Source: Deltaproteobacteria bacterium (GTDB lineage Bacteria > Myxococcota_A > UBA9042 > PHBI01). Taken from it: DNA of 64,000 nt. The notes beneath the pieces were generated by a model. The model searched no databases. It was not told the origin of the DNA and saw only the letters and a program-made list of their open reading frames with translations. The stretch's first letter is position 1. Each line of letters opens with the position of its first letter. The DNA lies in assembly GCA_011526585.1 (NCBI GenBank), contig WYBB01000185.1, positions 1 through 64,000 on the forward strand. The letters run 5' to 3'. Positions 24,775-35,979 of the stretch are shown one piece after another. A program made the translations under genes and the position numbers.

Positions 24775-25710
24775 ATGAAGCTCGTCGATCGCTATCGTGG
24801 GTGCATGGTCGGGCTGGCCGTCGGCGACGCGCTGGGCACGACCCTGGAGTTCAAGAAGCCCGGCACCTTCCTGCCGATCGACGACATCGTCGGCGGCGGG
24901 CAGTTCCACCTCAAGGCCGGTGAGTGGACCGACGACACGGCGATGACGCTATGTCAGGCCGAGAGCCTGATCGAGTGCCACGGCTTCAACGCGCGCGACC
25001 TGATGAAGCGCTTCGTGCGTTGGTTTCGGCAGGGGCACATGACGACGCACGGCGAGTGCGTCTCGATCGGCAACACCGTGCGGCAGGCGATCGAGTGGTT
25101 CGAGCGCAACGACGAGCCCTACGCCGGACCGACCAACGATCTCAACTCGGGCACCGGCTCGCTGATGCGGATCGCGCCGATCGCGCTGTACTTCAGGGGC
25201 GATCCGGAAGCGGCCATCGCGCACGCCGTCGACGCGTCCCGGGTGACGCACGGGTCGCGGGCGTGCATCGACGCGTGCCGCTTCTTCACCGGGCTCGTGA
25301 TCGGGGCGCTCGAGGGGCGCACGCGCGAGGAGCTCCTGGCGCCGTGCTTCTCGCCGGTGGCCGGCCTCTGGGAGCGGGCGCCGCTCGAGGAGCGCATCGC
25401 CCAGGTGGCGGCGGGGTCCTACAAGGACAAGATGCCGCCGGCGATCCGCGGCGACGGCTTCGTGGTGCACGCGCTCGAGGCGGTCTTGTGGGCGTTCGCG
25501 CGCGCGACCGATTTCCGCCACGGGCTCCTGCAGGTGGTCAACCTCGGCGAGGACGCCGACACGACCGGGTGCATCTACGGCGCGCTGGCGGGGGCGTACT
25601 TCGGGATCGACGCGATCCCGGAGCGGTGGCGCGCGAAGCTGGCCAAGCGCATCGTGATCGAGAAGTTCGCGACGGCGCTCGTTGAGCATCAAGGCGAAGC
25701 GGCGCGGTAG
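24775..25710 (+). CDS. ADP-ribosylglycohydrolase family protein (DraG-like)
   Basis: This 311-residue protein shows all family landmarks: GCMVGLAVGDALGTTLEF at the N-terminus, EWTDDTAMTL (metal-binding WTDDT), GTGSLMRIAPIAL, VTHGS and GEDADTTGCIYGALAGAYFG (second metal site). Members remove ADP-ribose from proteins or small molecules using two Mg2+ ions; DraG itself controls nitrogenase reductase. No nif genes are visible here, so the target is unknown, but gltBD lies 4 kb away. Its 3' end overlaps the convergent ATPase-fusion gene by 22 bp (25689-25710). Confidence 0.93.
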   Translation: MKLVDRYRGCMVGLAVGDALGTTLEFKKPGTFLPIDDIVGGGQFHLKAGEWTDDTAMTLCQAESLIECHGFNARDLMKRFVRWFRQGHMTTHGECVSIGNTVRQAIEWFERNDEPYAGPTNDLNSGTGSLMRIAPIALYFRGDPEAAIAHAVDASRVTHGSRACIDACRFFTGLVIGALEGRTREELLAPCFSPVAGLWERAPLEERIAQVAAGSYKDKMPPAIRGDGFVVHALEAVLWAFARATDFRHGLLQVVNLGEDADTTGCIYGALAGAYFGIDAIPERWRAKLAKRIVIEKFATALVEHQGEAAR

Positions 25711-28700
25711 AAGCGGCGCTTGAGGAGCTCGGCGGCGAGCACGTAGGCGAGCGTGAGGAGGACCAGCGCGCCGAGCAAGAGCGGGGGCAGCGGCACGAAG
25801 CCGAAGATCCAGGCGCCGGGAAGGTAGGAGAGTCCGAGCGTCAGCGCGATGACGGCGAGCGTCGACCAGAGCAGCAGGCGCGCGGGGCGGCTCCTGAAGG
25901 ACGGGCCGCGGGTGCGGACGACCAGCGCGATGACGAGCTCGGTCAGGAGCGACTCGACGAACCAACCGGTGCGGAAGAGCTCGGGGCCCGCGGCGAAGAG
26001 GCCGAGCAAGAGCGCGAAGCAGAGGAGGTCGAAGAGCGAGCTCAAGAGCCCGAACTGCATCATGAATCGGGCGATGAAGCGCAGGTCCCAGCGGCGCGGG
26101 CGGGCGACGAGCTCGGCGTCGACGCGATCACCGGCGATGCCGATGGCGGGCACGTCGGACAGGAAGTTGTTGAGCAGCACCTGGCCGGCGGTGAGCGGGA
26201 GGAAGGGGAGGAAGGCCGAGGCGATGGCCATGCTGAGCATGTTGCCGAGGTTGGCGCTGGTCGTGGTGAGCACGTACTTCATCGTGTTGGCGAAGGTCTT
26301 GCGACCCTCTTCGATGCCGAGGCGGATCACGTCGAGGTCGTGCTCGAGCAGGACGAAGTCGGCGGCTTCGCGGGCGACGTCGACCGCGCTCTCGACGCTG
26401 ATGCTCGTGTCGGCGGCGTGCATCGCCGGGGCGTCGTTGACGCCGTCGCCGAGGAAGCCGACGACATGGCCGGTCTTCTTGAGGGCGAGGATGATGCGCT
26501 CCTTCTGGTTGGGGTCGACCTCGACGAAGAGCGTGGCGCGCTCGGCGGCGCGCATGAGCGCGTCGTCGTGCAGGCGGTCGAGGTCGTCGCCTGAGAGCAC
26601 GCCGCCCGGCTCGAGGCCGACCTCGGCGGCGACGCGCTCGGCGACGAGGCGCGCATCGCCGGTGATGAGCTTGACGCGCACGCCGCGCTCGGCGAGGGCG
26701 GCGAGGGCTTCACGCACACCGGGCTTGGGACGATCGACGAAGGTCAGGAAGCCGATGAGGTCGAGCTCGGCTTCGAGCGCGCGTCCGGCGCGCGGGTCGA
26801 GCTCGGGTCCGAGGGTGCGCTCGGCGAGCGCGAGCACGCGCACACCTTCGCTGCTCCAACGATCGAAGCGCTGGCGCAGGGCGGCGCGCGCCTCGTCGTC
26901 GAGCGGGCGACCAGCGAGGCGGGTCGAGATCTCGAGCACGTGCTCGAAGGCGCCCTTGGTGACGAGGCGGGTCACGTTGCGCTCGCGCACGATGACGCTC
27001 AGGCGCTTGCGCACGAAGTCGTAGGGGATCTCGCCGAGCTTGACGAGGTCGGGTGGGGGCGGCGGCGCGGCGGCGAGGATGGCGTCGTCGAGGGGGTTGG
27101 CGAGGCCGGTCTGGAGCGAGGCGTTGATCGCGGCGCGCGCGAGCACGTCGGCGCTCGGCGTGCCGTCGGGGGCGAAGGCGCCGCCGAGGGTGACGACCCC
27201 TTCGGTGAGGGTGCCGGTCTTGTCGGTGCAGAGCACGTCCATGCTGCCGAGGTTCTCGATGGCGGGCAGGCGCTTCACGAGGACGCCGTGGCGGGCCATG
27301 TGCTTGGCGCCGCGCGCGAGGTTGATGCTGAGCACGACCGGCAGGAGCTCGGGGCTCAGGCCGACGGCGAGCGCGATCGAGAAGAGCAGCGTGTCGATCG
27401 GCGGGCGGCCGAGGATGGTGTTGACGGTGAAGACGCCGATCACCATCACCAGCATGCCGATGGTCAGCAGATGGCCGAAGCGGCGCACGCCCTGCTCGAA
27501 CGAGGTCTCGGGCGGACGCAGCGCGAGGCGGTGCGCGATGGCGCCAAAGCGCGTGGCGCGCCCGGTGGCGACGACCAGGGCCGTGGCCGCGCCACCGCGT
27601 ACGTTGCTGCCGAGCCAGGCGCAGTTGAGGCGCGCGGCGGGTGGTGCGCCGGCGGCGACCGGGAGCGCGCGCTTCTCGACGGGGAAGCTCTCGCCGGTGA
27701 GCACCGCCTCGTTGATCCAGAGATCGGTCGCGTCGAGGAGCACGACGTCGGCGGGCACGAGGCTACCCGCCGAGAGGAGCACGACGTCGCCGGGCACGAG
27801 CTCGGCGACGGGCAGGTGGTGCTCGACCCCGTCGCGCAGGACGCGCGCGCGCACGTGCACGCGGGCGGTGAGCGCGGCGGCTGCGCGTTGGGCGCGGTAC
27901 TCGCGGAAGAAGCCGATGCCGACGCTGGCGGCGAGGATGATGCCGATGATGCTCGCGTCGATCCAGGCGCCGGTGAGCGCCGAGGTCGCGGCGGCGAAGA
28001 CGAGCAAGAGGAGGAGCGGGCTCTCGAGCTGCGCGAGGAGCACGCGCAGCGCGTCGCGGCGGTGCTCGGCGTGTAGCGCGTTGGAACCGTGGCGGAGCAG
28101 GCGTTGGGCGGCCTCGCTCGAGGTGAGACCGCGAGGCGTGGAGACGAGGGCGCTCAGGAGGGCGTCGGGGGGCAGCGACCAGTAGTCGGCGGGGCTGGGG
28201 ATCGGCGCGCGGCGGTGGCCGAGCGCCATGCGCGAGAACCAGAGGCCGGGAATGAGCGGCAGCCAGAAGCTGAAGAGGCGAAAGAGCAGGGTCGCCGAGA
28301 GCGCGGCGGTGATCGGGGCGCCGGACAGGGTGAGCGCGGCGACGGAGGCGGCCTCGAAGGGCCCGACCCCGGCTGGCACGATGCTGATCGTGCGCAAGAG
28401 CGTCGAGACCATGAAGCTCGCGAAGACGAGCGGCAGCGGGGTCGGCGCGCCGACGGCGAGGAGCAGGATCCACATCGTCAGCGAGTCGATGACGATGGTC
28501 ATGAGCTGCCAGAAGGTGGCCGCGACGTGCAGGCGGGGGCGGTGCGAGAGGCTGCGGTCGGCCTCGGCGAGCAGGCGCAGGCCGTCGCGCACGAGCGGCA
28601 CGCGGCCGAGGAAGCCCTTGAGGAGCGGGGTCTGGCGGCCCGCGACCGCGAGGACCGCGCTGGCGACGGCGAGGCCGATGAAGAGGATCAGGATCGCCAG

Positions 28701-29192
28701 GCCGATGACGAGCGGGGTCGCGTGGCCCTCGAGCGCGACGATGGCGACGGCGGCGGCGAGGCTCACGATGTAGGCGAAGTAGTAGGAGGTCGCGTCGATG
28801 ACGACGGCGGCCATCACGACCGGGCGCGGCACGCCGCCACGCTCGAGGCCGCGGGCGATGACGGCGGTGCCGCTGAGCCCGGCCGAGGGCAGCGCCTGAT
28901 CGACGAAGAGCTTGGCCAACGCCAGACGCCAGGTGGTGAAGATCGGGACCCGCACGCGCGCGGCGCGCGTGACGACGCGCCAGTTCTCGCCCTCGGCGAG
29001 GTAGGTCGTCGCCTGCAGCGCGAGCGCGACGAGGAGCCAGGCGGGCTCGGCGTGGGCGAGCACGTCGAGGAGCTCGTGCTCGCCGGCGAGGCTCGCGGCG
29101 ACGCCGATCACCGTGACGAGGAGCGCCAGCGCGATGAGCCAGGGCCACCAGCGGAAGCGCGGTCGATGTGCGGGCGGCGCCGGGGTCGTCAC
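25689..29192 (-). CDS. Fusion of a flippase-like (LPG-synthase TM) domain to a P-type cation ATPase, MgtA-like
   Basis: This 1167-residue protein has two parts. Residues 1 to about 330 have around eight membrane helices with the signatures of the LPG-synthase transmembrane/flippase-like family (LALAKLFVDQALPSAGLSGTAVIARGL, TISIVPAGVGPFEAASVAAL). From about 345 on it is a complete P-type ATPase: cation-ATPase N-domain (LTSSEAAQRLLRHGSNAL), VPADVVLLDATDLWINEAVLTGES (TGES), LSPELLPVVLSINLARGA, CTDKTGT (phosphorylated D657), KGAFEHVL, FVDRPKPGVREAL, TGD, GDGVNDAPAMHAAD and six C-terminal helices, closest in style to Mg-type transporters. It starts at GTG, 25 bp after gltD. TATACT ends 6 nt before the GTG, so it may also have its own leaderless promoter. 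Confidence 0.92.
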   Translation of the reverse strand: MTTPAPPAHRPRFRWWPWLIALALLVTVIGVAASLAGEHELLDVLAHAEPAWLLVALALQATTYLAEGENWRVVTRAARVRVPIFTTWRLALAKLFVDQALPSAGLSGTAVIARGLERGGVPRPVVMAAVVIDATSYYFAYIVSLAAAVAIVALEGHATPLVIGLAILILFIGLAVASAVLAVAGRQTPLLKGFLGRVPLVRDGLRLLAEADRSLSHRPRLHVAATFWQLMTIVIDSLTMWILLLAVGAPTPLPLVFASFMVSTLLRTISIVPAGVGPFEAASVAALTLSGAPITAALSATLLFRLFSFWLPLIPGLWFSRMALGHRRAPIPSPADYWSLPPDALLSALVSTPRGLTSSEAAQRLLRHGSNALHAEHRRDALRVLLAQLESPLLLLLVFAAATSALTGAWIDASIIGIILAASVGIGFFREYRAQRAAAALTARVHVRARVLRDGVEHHLPVAELVPGDVVLLSAGSLVPADVVLLDATDLWINEAVLTGESFPVEKRALPVAAGAPPAARLNCAWLGSNVRGGAATALVVATGRATRFGAIAHRLALRPPETSFEQGVRRFGHLLTIGMLVMVIGVFTVNTILGRPPIDTLLFSIALAVGLSPELLPVVLSINLARGAKHMARHGVLVKRLPAIENLGSMDVLCTDKTGTLTEGVVTLGGAFAPDGTPSADVLARAAINASLQTGLANPLDDAILAAAPPPPPDLVKLGEIPYDFVRKRLSVIVRERNVTRLVTKGAFEHVLEISTRLAGRPLDDEARAALRQRFDRWSSEGVRVLALAERTLGPELDPRAGRALEAELDLIGFLTFVDRPKPGVREALAALAERGVRVKLITGDARLVAERVAAEVGLEPGGVLSGDDLDRLHDDALMRAAERATLFVEVDPNQKERIILALKKTGHVVGFLGDGVNDAPAMHAADTSISVESAVDVAREAADFVLLEHDLDVIRLGIEEGRKTFANTMKYVLTTTSANLGNMLSMAIASAFLPFLPLTAGQVLLNNFLSDVPAIGIAGDRVDAELVARPRRWDLRFIARFMMQFGLLSSLFDLLCFALLLGLFAAGPELFRTGWFVESLLTELVIALVVRTRGPSFRSRPARLLLWSTLAVIALTLGLSYLPGAWIFGFVPLPPLLLGALVLLTLAYVLAAELLKRRFYRAASP

Positions 29193-29198
29193 CGCATC

Positions 29199-29204
29199 AG
29201 TATA
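29199..29204 (-). promoter_or_regulatory. -10-like TATACT 6 nt before the flippase-ATPase start
   Basis: On the minus strand TATACT (5 of 6 consensus) is followed by six bases and then the GTG at 29192, inside the 25-bp gap after gltD. A transcript from here would start on the start codon itself. The -35 region is poor. Confidence 0.4.
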
Positions 29205-29217
29205 AGATCATGTCGGC

Positions 29218-30681
29218 TCAGCGGCGCTCGAAGGGCTGATCGATGCCTCGTGTCGGCAGTGCGGAATGGCCCGATCGCAGGTCGGCGTCGACGGTGCGCG
29301 CGCACTCGCGCCCGTCGGAGATCGCCCACACGATGAGGCTCGCGCCCTTGCGCGCGTCGCCCGCGGCGTAGACACCCGGCACGTTCGTGCGGAACTGATC
29401 GTCGACCTGGATATTGCCGCGGCGGTCGAGGGTGACGCCGAGCTCGCGTGACAGCTCCCGCGCGACCGGGTGCACGAAGCCCATGGCGAGGAGCACGAGC
29501 TCGCAGGGGATGGTGAGCTCGCCGCCCGGCTCGCGCACGAAGCTCATGCGGCCGTCGACGATCTCGGGGTGGACCTTGACGGCGTGCAGGGCCTGCACCT
29601 TGCCGTCCTTGCCGGACAGATGCGTCGTCATGAGCGCGAACTGGCGCTCGCCGCCCTCTTCCTGCGACGAGGAGGTGCGGTGGATGAGCGCCCACTCGGG
29701 CCAGGGGTTTTCGGGCGCGCGCACCGCGGGCGGCGCCGGCATGAGCTCGAGCTGGGTGACGTGCGAGGCGCCCTGGCGGTGCGCGGTGCCGAGGCAGTCG
29801 CTGCCGGTGTCGCCGCCGCCGAGGATCACCACGCGCTTGTCGTGTGCGTCGATGCGCTCGGCGAGCGCGTCGCCGGCGACGACCTTGTTCTGCAGGGTGA
29901 GGTAGTCCATCGCCAGGTGCACGCCGCCGAGCTCGCGGCCGGGCACGTCGAGCTCGCGCGCGGCCTCGGCGCCGATGGCGATCACCACCGCGTCGTGGGT
30001 GACGCGCAGCTCCGACCAGCTCAGCGTCGTGCCGACGGCGACGTTGGTCTTGAAGGTGACGCCCTCGGCTTCGAGGATGGCGAGGCGCCGATCGATGACC
30101 TGCTTCTCCATCTTGAAGTCGGGGATCCCGTAGCGCAGGAGACCGCCGATGCGGTCGGCCTTCTCGTAGACGATCACCTGGTGGCCGGCGCGGTTGAGCT
30201 GCTGCGCCGCGGCGAGCCCGGCCGGTCCCGAGCCGACGACGGCGACCTTCTTGCCGCTGCGCGTGCGCGGCGGGCGCGGGGTGATCCAACCCTCGGCGAA
30301 GGCGCGCTCGACGATCTCCTTTTCGATCTGCTCGATCGTGACCGGGTCCTGGTTGACGTTGAGCACGCACGCCGCCTCGCACGGCGCGGGGCAGAGGCGC
30401 CCGGTGAACTCGGGGAAGTTGTTGGTCGAGTCGAGCGCGATGAAGGCGTCACGCCAGCGGTCCCGATAGACGAGGTCGTTCCAGTCGGGGATGCGGTTGC
30501 CCAGCGGGCAGCCCTGCATGCAGAACGGCACGCCGCAGTCCATGCAGCGGCCGCCCTGGGCGCGCGCGGCGGCGTGGTCGAAGAGGCCGATGAACTCGCG
30601 GAAGTCACCGATTCGCTGAGTCTTTTCTCGCTTCTTCGGGAGCTCGCGCTGCCACTCCTTGAAGCCTGTCGGTTTGCCCAT
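29218..30681 (-). CDS. gltD: Glutamate synthase (NADPH) small subunit
   Basis: This 487-residue beta subunit passes electrons from NADPH through FAD and Fe-S clusters to GltB for glutamate formation from glutamine and 2-oxoglutarate. The N-terminal Cys sets CMDCGVPFCMQGCPLGNRIPDW and CPAPCEAACVLN hold the two Fe-S clusters. The FAD site is VVGSGPAGLAAAQQL (about 150), the NADPH site VILGGGDTGSDCLG, and the C-terminus has GDARKGASLIVWAISDGRECA. Length and order are normal for the family. It lies 13 bp downstream of gltB in the same operon. Confidence 0.96.
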   Translation of the reverse strand: MGKPTGFKEWQRELPKKREKTQRIGDFREFIGLFDHAAARAQGGRCMDCGVPFCMQGCPLGNRIPDWNDLVYRDRWRDAFIALDSTNNFPEFTGRLCPAPCEAACVLNVNQDPVTIEQIEKEIVERAFAEGWITPRPPRTRSGKKVAVVGSGPAGLAAAQQLNRAGHQVIVYEKADRIGGLLRYGIPDFKMEKQVIDRRLAILEAEGVTFKTNVAVGTTLSWSELRVTHDAVVIAIGAEAARELDVPGRELGGVHLAMDYLTLQNKVVAGDALAERIDAHDKRVVILGGGDTGSDCLGTAHRQGASHVTQLELMPAPPAVRAPENPWPEWALIHRTSSSQEEGGERQFALMTTHLSGKDGKVQALHAVKVHPEIVDGRMSFVREPGGELTIPCELVLLAMGFVHPVARELSRELGVTLDRRGNIQVDDQFRTNVPGVYAAGDARKGASLIVWAISDGRECARTVDADLRSGHSALPTRGIDQPFERR

Positions 30682-30694
30682 GTTCGTCTTCGTC

Positions 30695-35308
<4,614 letters not shown>

Positions 35309-35346
35309 CCATGGCCTCCTGGCCGACCGCGCCCGCCCGTCGAGAG

Positions 35347-35365
35347 GAAAACCTCTTTGGTTTTC
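35347..35365. promoter_or_regulatory. Inverted repeat in the gltB leader
   Basis: GAAAACC-TCTTT-GGTTTTC is a perfect inverted repeat (7-bp arms, 5-bp centre) 39 bp upstream of the gltB start. If transcription begins near 35413 it lies in the 5' untranslated region. It could be an operator or a leader hairpin. Confidence 0.4.
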
Positions 35366-35423
35366 AGGGCAAACTGAGGGCAACGACCCGCCGCCTGGCA
35401 GGGTAACGCAGCGCGTCATCGGG

Positions 35424-35439
35424 TGCAAACATGAGGCCC
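35424..35439 (-). promoter_or_regulatory. Candidate sigma-54 promoter for gltBD
   Basis: On the minus strand GGGCCTC-ATGT-TTGCA has GG and GC separated by exactly 10 nt and a perfect TTGCA -12 box; the -24 box differs from TGGCACG. The predicted start near 35413 gives a 105-nt leader for gltB. The match is weaker than the plus-strand promoter at 35703. Confidence 0.4.
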
Positions 35440-35482
35440 GGGGCCGTGTCACCCTGAGGAGAAGACCAGGAGGGACAGGCCG

Positions 35483-35550
35483 CTGAGGAAGCCAGGAAGA
35501 GAGGAAGGCAGGAGGATGTCTCCTGCTCTCCTCGTTTCCTGCTCTCCTGA
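35483..35550. repeat. Dispersed AGGAAA-type repeat (family B), copy 2, inverted
   Basis: Reverse-complemented, this 68-bp element aligns with 13205-13268 over nearly its whole length. The best block is 35520-35541, 21 of 22 bases identical to the complement of 13213-13234. It lies in the gltB upstream region, between the gltB-facing promoter and the palindromic activator sites. Confidence 0.75.
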
Positions 35551-35566
35551 TTCGGCTTTCGTTAAG

Positions 35567-35586
35567 CTGGGGTCAATCGTCCCCAG
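35567..35586. promoter_or_regulatory. Palindromic activator site 1 (CTGGGGTC-N4-GTCCCCAG)
   Basis: This 20-bp dyad has 8-bp arms (one mismatched pair) around AATC. It is centred about 152 bp upstream of the predicted plus-strand sigma-54 start and about 163 bp upstream of the minus-strand one, a usual distance for an enhancer-type site. Its half-site CTGGGGTC recurs in site 2. Confidence 0.6.
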
Positions 35587-35630
35587 GGATACGTCCGGAA
35601 GCTTGCACAAGGGCGTTAACATGTTACAGG

Positions 35631-35650
35631 CTGGGGTCCGATGACCCCAC
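35631..35650. promoter_or_regulatory. Palindromic activator site 2 (CTGGGGTC-N4-GACCCCAC)
   Basis: This has the same 20-bp design as site 1, with spacer CGAT. The centres are 64 bp apart, about six helical turns, so two bound dimers would face the same side of the DNA. It is centred about 88 bp upstream of the predicted +1 at 35729. A separate 10-bp palindrome, TAACATGTTA, lies between the sites at 35617-35626. Confidence 0.6.
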
Positions 35651-35702
35651 GCACGCAGGGCTGATCGAGCCGTTTTCAGGGGAAATGTGAAGCGCGCGTG
35701 GC

Positions 35703-35718
35703 TGGCATGAGGTTTGCT
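35703..35718 (+). promoter_or_regulatory. Sigma-54 (-24/-12) promoter
   Basis: TGGCATG-AGGT-TTGCT matches the consensus TGGCACG-N4-TTGC(A/T) at all but one defined position, with the invariant GG and GC 10 nt apart. The predicted transcription start is near 35729. The next plus-strand gene starts at 35980, but a strong terminator at 35773-35816 lies in between. Confidence 0.7.
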
Positions 35719-35728
35719 CAGTTTCTGG

Positions 35729-35816
35729 GCACCATACCTTGCTCCCTGGCCCGCACCGGGGAAGGCAAGCCCGAGGACGCGTAGAGGAGTGACGGCCTAC
35801 ACGCGTCCTCCCTTTT
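35729..35816 (+). ncRNA. Candidate sigma-54-dependent small RNA (about 88 nt)
   Basis: From the predicted +1 of the sigma-54 promoter to the end of an intrinsic terminator there is no credible ORF. The RNA can fold into two hairpins. Hairpin 1 has CTTGC pairing with GCAAG and, inside it, CCCTGG with CCGGGG around a CCCGCA loop. Hairpin 2 is the terminator stem with an 18-nt loop containing AGAGGAG. Both the promoter and the terminator are independent signals seen in the sequence. That they bound a functional RNA, rather than an attenuated leader of the gene at 35980, is inference. The position beside gltBD suggests a nitrogen-related role. Confidence 0.5.
35773..35816 (+). terminator. Strong intrinsic terminator
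   Basis: GAGGACGCGT (35773-35782) and ACGCGTCCTC (35801-35810) form a perfect 10-bp stem followed by CCTTTTT. It is one of only three clear intrinsic terminators I see in the window. The rest of the gap, 35817-35979, contains only the Shine-Dalgarno sequence of the next gene. Confidence 0.8.
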
Positions 35817-35979
35817 TAAGGGCCGGTCGATCGCACGCGGGGCCGCGCGATCGCGGGTGCGCGGGGGCGGTCGAAGCCGCACGCGGCGATGAGCGGTTGC
35901 GCACGGGCGATGGGCCGTGGAGGATGCGCCTTCAACCCGTGCCGCCCGGACGGCACGCTGTCGCTCGGAGGTGGCTCGG

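Noticed and set aside
35567..35650. NtrC binding sites
   Set aside because: The palindromes lack the GCACC-N5-GGTGC pattern, so I describe them as sites of an unknown activator.
35727..35744. Second sigma-54-like element just downstream of 35703-35718 (GGCACC...TTGCT)
   Set aside because: GG and GC are 11 nt apart instead of 10, and sigma-54 is strict about this spacing.
35729..35816. A known riboswitch, 6S RNA or SRP RNA
   Set aside because: No conserved core of these RNAs is recognisable, for example the GGAAGGAAGCAGCC-type SRP loop. The hairpins match no class I know.
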